This document shows, piece by piece, positions 15,600 to 23,880 of a DNA stretch of 31,585 nt. The DNA lies in the NCBI RefSeq assembly GCF_003248605.1, contig NZ_QFPF01000023.1, forward strand, positions 1 to 31,585. Direction: 5' to 3'. Source of the DNA: Microbacterium sp. (GTDB taxonomy: Bacteria; Actinomycetota; Actinomycetes; Actinomycetales; Microbacteriaceae). Numbering within the stretch: the stretch's first letter is position 1; each line of letters opens with the position of its first letter. The notes below the pieces were generated by a model, which worked only from the letters and a program-made list of their open reading frames with translations, was not told where the DNA came from and did no database searches. The position numbers and the translations under genes were made by a program.

Positions 15600-16751
15600 T
15601 CAGCCGAGTTCGCTCTGCCGGGCCTCGACGAGCGCGCGCACCCGCGGATAGAGCGGATGCTGGGGGTCAAGGCCCGTGACCGCGGCCGTGAACGCGTCGG
15701 CGTCCTGCTCCCGCAGCATGCGCTGCAGGTCGACCGACTGCGCGTCCTCGGGGTCATCGAAACGGAGCGCGGCTCCCATCGCGTCCACGAGGGCGTCGAC
15801 CGGAAGCCGCCGCTCGATCGCCTCGGCCGCGGGGCCGACGAAGCGCTCGTGACGAGACAGCTTGCGCAGCGGCTGCCTGCCCACCCGCCACACGGTGTCG
15901 GGCAGTGCGGGATTGCGGAAGCGGTCGAGGATCGTGCGGCGATAGGCGCCGAGATCGTCGGGGTCCAGCTCGTGCTTGGCCACGAGCAGCGCCGAGGTCT
16001 CTTCCAAAGCGGCGGCGACCCGGGCCGCGATCCCCTCATCGGCGAGCGCGTCGGAGATGCGCTCGACACCCGCCTGCGCGCCGAAGTAGGCCGTCGTGGC
16101 GTGTCCCGTGTTGACGGTGAACAGCTTGCGCTCGATGTACGGCGTCAGATCGTCGACGAAGTGCGCGCCGGGGATCGCGGGCGGGTTCTCGCCGAAGGGG
16201 GCTCGCTCGATCGCCCATTCGAAGAAGGGCTCGACGGTGACGTCGACGCCGGGATTGTCCTGCGGTGCCGGCACGATCCGGTCGACCGCGGTGTTGGCGA
16301 ACACGGCGCGTGCGGAGATCGCATCCCACGCATCGCCCGCGCGGTCGCGGATGTGCTCGCGCAGCACGTCGGTGGCGCCGATGGCGTTCTCGCACGCCAT
16401 CACCTGCAGCGGGGGAGAGGACGGGTCGCGCAGGGCCAGGCCCGCCACGATGAGCGGAGCGATGAAGGGCAGGACGGTGGGTCCGACGGCCGTCGTGACG
16501 ACGTTCGCCCCGGCGATCTCGTCGATCACCGCCTGCGGGTCCTCGGCGCTGTTGAGCGCGCGGAAGCCGGTCACGACCCTGTCGGTGCCGCCCTCGCCCA
16601 CCTCGTGGACCGTGTAGGAGTCTTCGGCGTTGATCGCGTCCACGAGACCGGCTGCGACATCCGAGAAGACGAGGTCGTAGCCGCCCTCGTGCAGCAGCAG
16701 CCCGACGAATCCGCGCCCGATGTTGCCCGCGCCGAAGTGGACCGCCTTCAC
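15600..16751 (-). CDS. mtlD: Mannitol-1-phosphate 5-dehydrogenase
   Basis: 383 residues from GTG 16751, overlapping the mtlF stop (GTGA). It oxidises mannitol-1-phosphate, made by the PTS, to fructose-6-phosphate with NAD+. N-terminal Rossmann motif VHFGAGNIGRGFVG (residues 4-17), then ACENAIGATDVL. The conserved catalytic region ERKLFTVNTGHATTAYFGAQAG follows; the Lys and the Asn/His of this stretch are the family's active-site residues. Length is the usual 380-390. Last gene of the PTS operon; a 6-bp GC inverted repeat at 15576-15593 lies after the stop but has no T-tract. Confidence 0.96.
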   Translation of the reverse strand: MKAVHFGAGNIGRGFVGLLLHEGGYDLVFSDVAAGLVDAINAEDSYTVHEVGEGGTDRVVTGFRALNSAEDPQAVIDEIAGANVVTTAVGPTVLPFIAPLIVAGLALRDPSSPPLQVMACENAIGATDVLREHIRDRAGDAWDAISARAVFANTAVDRIVPAPQDNPGVDVTVEPFFEWAIERAPFGENPPAIPGAHFVDDLTPYIERKLFTVNTGHATTAYFGAQAGVERISDALADEGIAARVAAALEETSALLVAKHELDPDDLGAYRRTILDRFRNPALPDTVWRVGRQPLRKLSRHERFVGPAAEAIERRLPVDALVDAMGAALRFDDPEDAQSVDLQRMLREQDADAFTAAVTGLDPQHPLYPRVRALVEARQSELG

Positions 16752-17188
16752 GACTGGTTCACCGACGAGAGCTGGGCGAAGAGCTGCTCGGGGCTGTCTG
16801 CGCCCTTCAGTCGCTGGACCTCGTCCTCGTCCGAGAAGAGGATCGCGATCTGGGAGAGGATGTCGAGGTGCTCGTCGCCCTTGCCGGCGATGCCGATCAC
16901 GAACGACACGGCCTCGCCGCCCCAGTCGACGCCGCCGTCGTAGCGCACGACCGAGAGGGCCGAGTCGAGGATCGCGTCCTTGGTCTCGTTTGTGCCGTGC
17001 GGGATCGCGAGCTCGTTGCCCATGTAGGTCGAGACGGTCTCCTCGCGCTGCTGCATCGCGTCGAAGTAGCGGGAGGTCACGGCGCCGGCGGCCTCGAGGA
17101 TGTCGGCGGCCTCACGCATCGCCTCCTCACGGGTCGCCGAACCGGAGTGGATGCGGACCTGTCCGAGGGAGAGGACGTCGCGTGCCAT
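16748..17188 (-). CDS. mtlF: PTS mannitol-specific EIIA component
   Basis: 146 residues from ATG 17188. EIIA of the mannitol/fructose family, a soluble phosphocarrier. The phosphorylated histidine is His64 in GNELAIPHGTNETK, at the expected position. SVVRYDGGVDWGGEAVSFVIGIAGKGDEHLDILSQIA matches the core of MtlF. It takes phosphate from HPr and gives it to the EIIB domain of MtlA. The gene is separated from mtlA by 86 nt holding a strong hairpin, and it overlaps mtlD. Length is normal for a stand-alone EIIA. Confidence 0.95.
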   Translation of the reverse strand: MARDVLSLGQVRIHSGSATREEAMREAADILEAAGAVTSRYFDAMQQREETVSTYMGNELAIPHGTNETKDAILDSALSVVRYDGGVDWGGEAVSFVIGIAGKGDEHLDILSQIAILFSDEDEVQRLKGADSPEQLFAQLSSVNQS

Positions 17189-17225
17189 GTCACATGCCTT
17201 TCTGTTGCGGATACCGGGAGCAGAG

Positions 17226-17265
17226 GCGGTGGGGCCGGGGGCATCGCGCCGCCCGACCCCACCGC
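17226..17265 (-). promoter_or_regulatory. Strong RNA hairpin in the mtlA-mtlF gap
   Basis: Arms 17226-17239 and 17252-17265 (GCGGTGGGGCCGGG and CCCGACCCCACCGC) pair over 14 bp with one mismatch or G-U and a 12-nt loop. It fills much of the 86-nt gap within the operon and has no T-tract. It probably marks an mRNA processing or stability point that lets mtlA and mtlF accumulate differently. Confidence 0.55.
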
Positions 17266-17274
17266 GCTCAGTTC

Positions 17275-18951
17275 CTACGCACCATCCTGGTGCTGATCAC
17301 GCACGAGTGCCACGACCTCGTCGTACTTCGGCGAGTTCATGAAGTTGTCGACGGACACGTGCACGGCGCCCGGCGTCTTCTGACGCGCTCGGTCGGTGAG
17401 CTGGTTCTGCGTGATGACCAGGTCGGCCGAGGCATCCAGGTTCGCGATCGCCTTGTTGGTGACCGTGACATCCTCGATGCCCGCCTTCTTGATCTTGTTG
17501 CGCAGCACGCTCGCCCCCATGGCCGACGAGCCCATCCCGGCGTCGCAGGCGAAGACGATTGTCTTGACCTGCTTCGTGGTGAGCAGGCCGCCGTCGGCGC
17601 GGCCACCGGTCTCGCGTTCGGTCTCGAGCTTGTCGAGGGCGGCGTCGGCGTCGCGCTCGGCCGCGCGGTCGCCCGGGGACGAGGCACGCAGAGCATCCAT
17701 CGCGGCCGAGGACTTGCCCTTGTTCGCCTCGGTCTGCGCGATCGCCGCGCCGAACGTGTCGGACTCGGCCAGCAGGTCGCGCTTGCGCGAGGCGCGGAGG
17801 ATGACCGCGGTGATCAGGAACGTCACGGTCGCGGCGAGCAGCACCGACAAGTACACGACCAGCAGGTTCGTGATTCCGCCGGCGGCGGGGCTGGAGGCCG
17901 CGGCGGTGACCGCGATGATGCTGCCGGGGGCCGCCGGGAAGGCGAGTCCCCCGCCCAGCACCATGTTGGTCGTGACGCCGGTCGCGCCACCCGCGATGAG
18001 GGCGAGGATCGTCATCGGCTTCGAGAGCGCGTACGGGAAGTAGATCTCGTGGATGCCGCCGAGGAACTGGATGACCGCGGCGCCGGGGGCCGAGGCCTTC
18101 GCCGCCCCCACACCGAAGAACGTGAACGCCATCAGCAGGCCCAGGCCGGGGCCGGGGTTGGCCTCGATCAGGAACAGGATCGACTTGCCCGTCTCGGTCG
18201 CCTGCTCGATGCCGAGCGGGGTGAAGACGCCGTGGTTGATCGCGTTGTTGAGGAACAGCACCTTGGCCGGCTCGACGATGATCGAGACGAACGGCAGCAG
18301 ACTCAGGCTCACGAGCCATGCCACAGCGGCACCCAGGATGTCGCTGAACCACAGGATCGCCGGGCCGAAGATGAAGAATCCGAGGATCGCCAGCAGCATT
18401 CCGAGGATGCCCGCCGAGAAGTTGTTCACCAGCATCTCGAATCCGGGCTTGATCTTGCCGTCCCAGATCCTGTCCATCCACTTCGTCACGTACGCGGCGA
18501 AGGGGCCCATGATCATCGCGCCGAGGAACATCGGGATGTTCGTGCCCACGATGACGCCCATGACGGCGATCGTTGCGACAACGCCACCGCGCTCGCCGTA
18601 GACCATGCGGCCCGCGGTGTTCGCGATGAGCAGCGGGAGCAGGTACGTGATCATCGGGCCGACGAGACCCACGAACTGCGGGAACGTGTTGCCGTCGGCA
18701 TCCTGCGCGAGCGCCGTCATCGCACCGGGCCAGTTGATGACGTCGGCGTTGCCGAAGCCACCCAGCAACGGCGCGACCGGCGTCCACCAGCCCAGCCACC
18801 CCACCGCGATGAACAGCATGGTGATGAATCCCCACGCGATGAATGCGGCGATGTTGGGCATGATCATGCCCGAGAGGAACGTGCCGAAGCGCTGGACTCC
18901 GACACGCGCCTTGTTGACCCCGCTCCGTGCGGGGGGTGACGTCGTTGTCAT
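17275..18951 (-). CDS. mtlA: PTS mannitol-specific EIICB component
   Basis: 558 residues from ATG 18951, 14 nt after ptsI. The EIIC membrane part (about residues 15-345) has many helices and the mannitol-class motif FLGGIHEIYFPYALSKP, near the substrate site. A long Ala/Glu/Asp-rich linker (about 370-460) leads to the EIIB domain with FACDAGMGSSAMGASVL; Cys469 is the phosphorylated residue. EIIA is not fused and is supplied by mtlF. It transports mannitol and delivers mannitol-1-phosphate to MtlD. Length fits Gram-positive EIICB proteins once the linker is counted. Confidence 0.96.
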   Translation of the reverse strand: MTTTSPPARSGVNKARVGVQRFGTFLSGMIMPNIAAFIAWGFITMLFIAVGWLGWWTPVAPLLGGFGNADVINWPGAMTALAQDADGNTFPQFVGLVGPMITYLLPLLIANTAGRMVYGERGGVVATIAVMGVIVGTNIPMFLGAMIMGPFAAYVTKWMDRIWDGKIKPGFEMLVNNFSAGILGMLLAILGFFIFGPAILWFSDILGAAVAWLVSLSLLPFVSIIVEPAKVLFLNNAINHGVFTPLGIEQATETGKSILFLIEANPGPGLGLLMAFTFFGVGAAKASAPGAAVIQFLGGIHEIYFPYALSKPMTILALIAGGATGVTTNMVLGGGLAFPAAPGSIIAVTAAASSPAAGGITNLLVVYLSVLLAATVTFLITAVILRASRKRDLLAESDTFGAAIAQTEANKGKSSAAMDALRASSPGDRAAERDADAALDKLETERETGGRADGGLLTTKQVKTIVFACDAGMGSSAMGASVLRNKIKKAGIEDVTVTNKAIANLDASADLVITQNQLTDRARQKTPGAVHVSVDNFMNSPKYDEVVALVRDQHQDGA

Positions 18952-18965
18952 GACTGTCTCTCTCT

Positions 18966-20651
18966 TTAGTGGGCGGCGGCCGTGGCGGACGCCTGTGCGG
19001 ATGCGGCGTGCTGTGCCGCGGTTCGTGCGTCGGCCGCGTCGCTCGCGGCCAGGGCGGCCTCAGCGATGCGGCGGGCATCGTCGAGGGAGTGGGTGAGCAG
19101 GGTGGCGCGGACATCCGCCAGCGCCGTCGGGGCCATCGACAGGCTCGTCGCGCCGAGGCCGACGAGCACGACCGCGAGCAGCGGGTCGGCGGCCGCTTCG
19201 CCGCAGATGCCGACCGGCTTGCCGAGGGTGGCCCCGGCGCCGCCGACCTCGCGGATCAGACGCAGCACGGCGGGGTGCCACGGGTCCTGGAACGACGCGA
19301 CCGAGCCCAGCAGGCGGTCCGCCGCCAGGGTGTACTGCGTGAGGTCGTTCGTGCCGATCGAGGCGAAGTCGGCGTGGCCGAGGATGCGGTCGGCGAGCAG
19401 GGCGCTCGAGGGCACCTCGACCATGACGCCGGCCGTCTTCAGGCCGAACTCGCGCGCGAGGGTCGTGAAGTACTCCGTCTCCTCGACGGTCGACACCATC
19501 GGCGCCATGACCCACAGATCGGCGGAGGTGGCGGCATCCGCCTCTGCGAGAGCGGTGAGCTGCTCGCGGAGGATGTCCTCGCTCGCGCGGAGGGCGCGCA
19601 GCCCGCGCAGCCCGAGCGCCGGGTTCTCCTCGTGGGCGTCGTTGAGGAAGGGCAGGGGCTTGTCGGCGCCGGCATCGAGCACGCGCACCACGACCTTCTT
19701 GCCCGGGAAGGCCTGCAGCATCTGGGTGTACGACGCCTTCTGCTGCGCGACCGTGGGGGCGTTGCCCTGGCTGAGGAAGAGGAACTCGGTGCGGAACAGC
19801 CCTACGCCCTCGGCGCCCAGCTCGACCGCTTCGGCGGCGCCCGCGGGCGATCCGAGGTTCGCCAGCAGGGGCACCGGGGTGCCGTCCGCCAGCGCGCCGG
19901 GGGTGATCGGCGCCGAGGCCGCCTCGGCACGTGCCCGGGCGCGGGTCTGCGCGCGGCTGAGCTCGTCGGCGGTGGGGGAGGTGATGACCGTGTGCGCGGC
20001 AGCATCCACGATCACCGTCTCGCCGTCGGCGAGGTCCTTCGCTCCGGCGGTGCCGACGATGGCGACGATCGACTTCTCGCGCGCGAGGATCGCGGTGTGC
20101 GAGGTGGGGCCGCCCTCGGTCGTGATGAGCGCGAGCACCTTGTCGAGATCCAACAGCGCGGTGTCGGCGGGGGCCAGGTCTTTGGCGACGAGCACGAAGG
20201 GATGCCCGGGGTCGGGCACGCCGGGAGCCGCAACGCCCCGCAGCCGCGCGATCACGCGCTGGGCGACGTCGTCGAGGTCGGCCGCGCGCTCGCCGAGATA
20301 GCCGCCGACGGCCTCCAGCTGCGTGCGGAAGGAGTGGAAGGCGTCGTACACGGCGAACTCGGCGGTCTTGCCGGCCGCGATGCGGGTGTCGAGCTCCTCT
20401 TCGAGGGTCGGGTCCTCGGCCATCATGGCCTGCGCCTCGAGGACCTCCTGGGCGGCGCCGCCGGCGGTCTCGCCGCGCGCCTCGAGCTCGCGTGCGACGG
20501 CCGAGACGGCGGCCCGCACGCGGGCGGTCTCCTCATCGGGGGTCAGTTCGCTGGGGGTGTCGGGCGGGGCGGGCAGCGGCTCGGCCATCCGGGCGACGGG
20601 GCCCTGGGCCACGCCCAGCCCGATGCCCACTCCGCGAAGCTCGGCCATCAT
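18966..20651 (-). CDS. ptsI: PTS enzyme I (phosphoenolpyruvate-protein phosphotransferase)
   Basis: 561 residues from ATG 20651, the first of two adjacent ATGs; it shares one base with the ptsH stop (TGATG). Transfers phosphate from PEP to HPr. The phosphohistidine motif GGPTSHTAILAREKSI carries His185. The PEP-binding barrel has GVGLFRTEFLFL, VVRVLDAGADKPLPF, GTNDLTQYTLAADR and GICGEAAADP with the catalytic Cys. The C-terminus ends in an Ala-rich tail (about residues 537-561) not needed for the core. Enzyme I is a general PTS component; placing it with HPr in the mannitol operon suggests the only or main PTS here is tuned to mannitol. Confidence 0.96.
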   Translation of the reverse strand: MMAELRGVGIGLGVAQGPVARMAEPLPAPPDTPSELTPDEETARVRAAVSAVARELEARGETAGGAAQEVLEAQAMMAEDPTLEEELDTRIAAGKTAEFAVYDAFHSFRTQLEAVGGYLGERAADLDDVAQRVIARLRGVAAPGVPDPGHPFVLVAKDLAPADTALLDLDKVLALITTEGGPTSHTAILAREKSIVAIVGTAGAKDLADGETVIVDAAAHTVITSPTADELSRAQTRARARAEAASAPITPGALADGTPVPLLANLGSPAGAAEAVELGAEGVGLFRTEFLFLSQGNAPTVAQQKASYTQMLQAFPGKKVVVRVLDAGADKPLPFLNDAHEENPALGLRGLRALRASEDILREQLTALAEADAATSADLWVMAPMVSTVEETEYFTTLAREFGLKTAGVMVEVPSSALLADRILGHADFASIGTNDLTQYTLAADRLLGSVASFQDPWHPAVLRLIREVGGAGATLGKPVGICGEAAADPLLAVVLVGLGATSLSMAPTALADVRATLLTHSLDDARRIAEAALAASDAADARTAAQHAASAQASATAAAH

Positions 20652-20935
20652 CAGGCGGCGTCGTGGTCGGTGGTGAGCAGCTCGGCGAGGGTGTCGAGTG
20701 CCTTCTCGCCCGCGGCCGCGTCGTCGGTGTCGGCGGTGAGGGTGACGTAGTCGCCGTGCTCGACGCCGAGCGAGATGACGCCGAGGATGCTCGCGGCGTT
20801 GATCGGCTTGCCCGAGTCCTTCGCGATCGTCACGGGAAAGCCCGCGTCCTTCGCGGCCTGCGCGAACATCTTCGCGGGACGCGCGTGCAGTCCGTGGGAC
20901 GAACCGATGCGGACGGTGCGGGTGATTTCAGCCAT
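20651..20935 (-). CDS. ptsH: Phosphocarrier protein HPr
   Basis: 94 residues from ATG 20935 with GAGGA about 7-8 nt upstream. HPr receives phosphate from enzyme I at His17 in SSHGLHARPAKMF. The regulatory-serine region is present as INAASILGVISLG (Ser49), although whether an HPr kinase exists cannot be seen here. Some residues longer than standard HPr (85-89) because of the acidic/Ala C-terminus (LLTTDHDAA). It sits between the EIIB and enzyme I genes of the operon. A second HPr is encoded at 23504-23761. Confidence 0.96.
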   Translation of the reverse strand: MAEITRTVRIGSSHGLHARPAKMFAQAAKDAGFPVTIAKDSGKPINAASILGVISLGVEHGDYVTLTADTDDAAAGEKALDTLAELLTTDHDAA

Positions 20936-20950
20936 GATTTTTCCTCTCGA

Positions 20951-21289
20951 TCAGGCGGAACGTTCGGTGGATGGTTCGGGGGCGGCGCGCTCGAGCTCGG
21001 GCATGAGCTGCGCGAGGGTGCGGGTGCCGTCGAGGTCGGCGAAGACGTCGTCCGGAAGGACGACGACGCGCACGCCGCGGGGCTGCGCCTGCTGGCGGAT
21101 CATCGGCAGATCCTGTGCGAGGTGCGGGCCGATCAGCAGGATGTCGGCCTGGTCGAGATCGACCGGAAGGGATGCCGTCGTCCCGGCGTGCGCGCTCAAC
21201 TCGATTCCGCTGTGTGCCGCGGCGTGGCGCAGACGCATCGCGACGAACGTGCTGGACGCACCCGCGCCGCACACGACAAGGATCCTCAT
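20951..21289 (-). CDS. Small stand-alone PTS EIIB of the lactose/chitobiose type
   Basis: 112 residues from ATG 21289, preceded by a full AAGGAGGT (21297-21304). It starts MRILVVCGAGASSTFVAMRLRHAA; Cys7 is the phosphocysteine of the CelA/LacB-like P-loop. The central part (DILLIGPHLAQDLPMIRQQA) is like chitobiose EIIB, and the C-terminus is a short acidic helix (LMPELERAAPEPSTERSA). No matching EIIC or EIIA of the lactose family is nearby. It is the first gene of the mannitol PTS operon, so it may serve regulation (a phosphorylation sensor) or a distant permease. Which of these is right cannot be decided from this sequence. Confidence 0.85.
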   Translation of the reverse strand: MRILVVCGAGASSTFVAMRLRHAAAHSGIELSAHAGTTASLPVDLDQADILLIGPHLAQDLPMIRQQAQPRGVRVVVLPDDVFADLDGTRTLAQLMPELERAAPEPSTERSA

Positions 21290-21311
21290 CGATCCGACCT
21301 CCTTCCGTGCC

Positions 21312-21353
21312 ATTCTTGTGAGGTCGCTGGGAGGCGACAAGGCACTCTGCCTT
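21312..21353 (-). promoter_or_regulatory. Promoter and palindromic site for the mannitol PTS operon
   Basis: On the minus strand TTGTCG (21340 to 21335) and AAGAAT (21317 to 21312) are separated by 17 nt, upstream of the AAGGAGGT of the first gene. A palindrome, AAGGCA-CTC-TGCCTT (21339-21353), overlaps the upstream edge of the -35. This is where an activator such as the divergently encoded PRD protein would be expected to bind. An IR of TTCCGC/GCGGAA lies just beyond it. Confidence 0.5.
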
Positions 21354-21472
21354 CCGCGGGGGCGGAAAGAGCGCGCCTTCGGCGGCCCGCGACCCGGCGG
21401 GTGCGCCGCGCGACGTGATTGACTAGCGGGGGCGTCCCGCGGACGGGATGCCCGAGGAAGGGACTGCTCCGC

Positions 21473-23392
21473 GTGACGAGGGCGCGACAGGATCGGGTCA
21501 TCGCGCTGCTGGCCCGCGACGGCGACTGGGTGACCGCCGCGATGCTGGCGGATGCCGTCGGGGTGACGCCGCGCAGCATCCGTTCGTACGTCACGGCGAT
21601 CAACGCGCGCCTGACCGGGGTCGACGCCGTGGAATCGGGACCGCTCGGCTATCGCCTCGACCCCGCGCATGCCTCGGGTCTGCGCGACGCGGCCCTCGAT
21701 GCGGGCACGCCCCGCGACCGGCTGCACGCCCTCGTCCGCAGGCTGCTCGACGCCGACGACGGGCTCGATGTCCACGAGACGGCCGCAGCGCTCTACGTCA
21801 GCGACGCGACGCTCGAGGGCGATGTCGCGCGCGTGCGCAGCCTCATCGCCGGCACCGAGCTCGCGCTCGAGCGCTCTTCGTCGCGGCTGCGCCTGCGGGG
21901 TCCGGAGGAGGCGCAGCGACGTCTGCTCAGCCGTCTCGTGCACGACGAGATGGATGCCGGGGCCCTCGACATGCCGCAGTTGCGGCGCTCGCTCGGGGCC
22001 GAGTACGTCGACCCCGACGCGCTCGGGGCCTTCAAGACCGACCTCGTCGCCGAGCTGGCACCGCTCGGGTACTACGTCAACGAGTACGCCATCACCGATG
22101 TCCTGCTGCACGTCGCGATCGCCGTGGACCGCACCCGCAGGCATCGTGTCATCGAAGACGACGACGCGCGCCGGATCCCGGACTCGGGCGTGGCCGAGGT
22201 CGTCGGACGGCTCGCGCTGCGGCACATGGATGTCGAGCTCGGCCCCGCCGACACGCGCCACCTCGCGACGCTGCTGCTCACGCGCGTCGTCGCCCCCGTC
22301 GACGAGGCGGGCGCCGATCCGCGGGTGCGCCTGGATCCCGACCTCGAACAGGCGGTGCGGGAGGCGGTGCGCCGCGCGGCCCGGGAGTTCGCCGTCGACC
22401 TCGATCACGAGGACTTCGTGCTGCGTCTTGCGCTGCACGTGCAGAACCTGCGGCATCGCGCGAGGGTGGGCGCGTGGTCGCGCAACCCGCTGACACGCTC
22501 GATCAAGTCGACCTACCCGATGATCTTCGAGGTCGCGGTCTTCCTCGCGGTGCAGCTGCACGACCTGCTCGGGCTCGATCTGCAGGACGACGAGCTCGCC
22601 TACATCGCGATGCACGTGGGCGGAAGGCTCGAGCGCAGCCGCCGCGCCGACACGATCGTCACCGCGACGATCGTGTGCCCCGGGTACTACGAGCTGCACG
22701 AGCTGCTGCGCTCCAGCGTCGACCGCTCGCTCGGCCAGGCGATCGAGGTCGTGACCGTCGAGACGCGCGCCGATCCCGACTGGGCGACGATCTCGACGGA
22801 CCTCGTGCTGACGACGATCGCCCCGCCGAGGGCATCCGATCGCATCGTGCTCGTGCAGCCCTTCCTCACCGAGTCGGATGCGGCGAGGGTCGGTGCGGCC
22901 GCCGCCCGGGTGCGCCGCGGGCGGCGACTCGCGCGGCTGCGCGCCGAGCTCGAGCAGTACTTCGACGCGTCGGCGTTCGTGCGGGGCCTCGACCCCGGAG
23001 ACGACGAGGAGACGGTGATCCGTCGGCTCGGTGCGCTGCTGCGGGCGTCGGGTGTGATCGATGAGGACTACATCGACCGCGCCGTCGAGCGCGAACGACT
23101 CTCGTCGACCGCGTTCACGGACGCCCTGGCCGTGCCGCACGCGCTGACGATGACCGCCTCGCGCACCGCGATCGCGATCGCCGTGTCCGAGCAGTCGGTG
23201 CCCTGGGGTGAGAACCGGGTGCAGGTCGTCGCGCTGGTCGCCTTCAGCGAGGATGACCGGGAGGCTTTCCAGACGGTGTTCGAGCAGCTGGTGGAGGTCT
23301 TCTCCGAGCGCGACAGCGTGCAGCGCATCGTGCGCCGCGGTGCGGACTTCGCCGGATTCCTCGACGAGCTGGTGGCGGTCATCGACGGCTGA
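21473..23392 (+). CDS. PRD- and EIIA-containing transcriptional activator of the mannitol PTS operon (MtlR-like)
   Basis: 639 residues from GTG 21473, with AGGAAGGGA about 9 nt upstream. N-terminal winged helix-turn-helix (residues about 5-55, AAMLADAVGVTPRSIRSYV), a second helical DNA-binding or linker region, two PTS regulation domains (about 170-390, with HVAIAVDRTRRH and YIAMHVGGRLERS bearing likely phospho-histidines), an EIIB-like domain (about 395-480), and a C-terminal EIIA of the mannitol/fructose type with His556 in DALAVPHALTM. This order is that of MtlR/LicR-type activators, controlled by phosphorylation from HPr and EII proteins. It is divergent from the mannitol operon across 183 bp and followed by a second HPr gene. 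No lesion seen. Confidence 0.9.
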   Translation: MTRARQDRVIALLARDGDWVTAAMLADAVGVTPRSIRSYVTAINARLTGVDAVESGPLGYRLDPAHASGLRDAALDAGTPRDRLHALVRRLLDADDGLDVHETAAALYVSDATLEGDVARVRSLIAGTELALERSSSRLRLRGPEEAQRRLLSRLVHDEMDAGALDMPQLRRSLGAEYVDPDALGAFKTDLVAELAPLGYYVNEYAITDVLLHVAIAVDRTRRHRVIEDDDARRIPDSGVAEVVGRLALRHMDVELGPADTRHLATLLLTRVVAPVDEAGADPRVRLDPDLEQAVREAVRRAAREFAVDLDHEDFVLRLALHVQNLRHRARVGAWSRNPLTRSIKSTYPMIFEVAVFLAVQLHDLLGLDLQDDELAYIAMHVGGRLERSRRADTIVTATIVCPGYYELHELLRSSVDRSLGQAIEVVTVETRADPDWATISTDLVLTTIAPPRASDRIVLVQPFLTESDAARVGAAAARVRRGRRLARLRAELEQYFDASAFVRGLDPGDDEETVIRRLGALLRASGVIDEDYIDRAVERERLSSTAFTDALAVPHALTMTASRTAIAIAVSEQSVPWGENRVQVVALVAFSEDDREAFQTVFEQLVEVFSERDSVQRIVRRGADFAGFLDELVAVIDG

Positions 23393-23420
23393 CCCCGCGC
23401 CGACCGCCTACAGTGGTCCC

Positions 23421-23480
23421 ACCGGCAATGGCTCGGGCGATGCTGTCGGTGATGCTTTGGGCGATGGCACGGGCGATGGC
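23421..23480. repeat. Degenerate 12-bp tandem repeat between the activator and second HPr genes
   Basis: Five consecutive 12-mers related to TCGGGCGATGGC: units begin at 23421, 23433, 23445, 23457 and 23469, differing at 2-4 positions, with a partial sixth after. The stretch fills most of the 111-nt gap ahead of the GTG at 23504. No promoter or clear ribosome site is seen within it. One frame would encode a GDG-like tetrapeptide repeat, but that frame is not a supported gene. Confidence 0.6.
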
Positions 23481-23503
23481 TTGCGACGCGATGGGGGACA
23501 GAC

Positions 23504-23761
23504 GTGGCCGAACGGGTGATCACCGTCTCCGTCCCCGAGGGGCTGCACGCCCGGCCCGCGGCCGAGCTCGTGCGTCTGGCCCACGAGCACCCGGGTTCCG
23601 TCGAGGTGCGCGCGCACGGGCGCGCACCGGTCGATGCCGCCAGCATCCTGGGCGTGATGACGCTCGGGGTCGATCCCGGCGAGAGCGTCGTCGTGGCGGT
23701 GCAGGGCCCCGGCGCCGATGCGCTGCTCGACCGCATCTCCGCGCTGCTCGACCCGGCCTGA
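23504..23761 (+). CDS. Second HPr-family phosphocarrier protein
   Basis: 85 residues from GTG 23504, exactly the standard HPr length. It has the phosphorylation motif PEGLHARPAAEL with His15 and the serine region VDAASILGVMTLGV with Ser46. Both key sites are intact, so this is neither a Crh-type protein (which lacks the His) nor a truncated copy. It follows the PRD activator in the same direction by 111 nt and may be the phosphate donor that controls it, or a paralogue dedicated to another EII system. It is clearly diverged from the HPr at 20651-20935. A weak GGGGGA lies about 8-12 nt upstream. Confidence 0.9.
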   Translation: MAERVITVSVPEGLHARPAAELVRLAHEHPGSVEVRAHGRAPVDAASILGVMTLGVDPGESVVVAVQGPGADALLDRISALLDPA

Positions 23762-23812
23762 CGTTGGCCTGCGCGCCGCGGCCTGCTGCCTCGGCCTCGG
23801 TCTCCATCTCGG

Positions 23813-23880
23813 CGTTGGGGCGTCAGAATCACGTTGGGGCGTGGCGCAGCGCGCCCCACGGGGATTCTGACGCCCCAACG
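23813..23880. repeat. 68-bp palindrome of the CGTTGGGGCG family, copy 1
   Basis: Layout: CGTTGGGGCG (23813-23822), spacer TCAGAATCA, CGTTGGGGCG (23832-23841), middle TGGCGCAG, CGCGCCCCACG (23850-23860), then GGGATTCTGA and CGCCCCAACG (23871-23880). The outer 18 nt (CGTTGGGGCGTCAGAATC) are a perfect inverted repeat. It lies between the convergent second HPr and acetyltransferase genes. A transcript from either strand would form a hairpin of about 30 bp. Confidence 0.85.

Noticed and set aside
16720..18939. 739-residue plus-strand frame across mtlF and mtlA
   Set aside because: Shadow of the mannitol genes; Arg/His/Asp-rich and without motifs, while the minus strand encodes clear PTS proteins.
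20951..23140. Very long minus-strand frame opposite the activator gene (729 residues)
   Set aside because: Antisense frame typical of high-GC DNA; Arg/Asp/His-rich composition without domains, except the last part, which is the real EIIB gene.
23208..23519. Plus-strand 103-residue frame ending in a GDG tetrapeptide repeat
   Set aside because: It overlaps the EIIA end of the activator in another frame, and its repeat is only the 12-bp tandem repeat read in one frame.
21473..23761. Activator and second HPr as one fused gene
   Set aside because: They share a reading frame, but a TGA ends the activator at 23392 and a further in-frame stop follows before the GTG at 23504.
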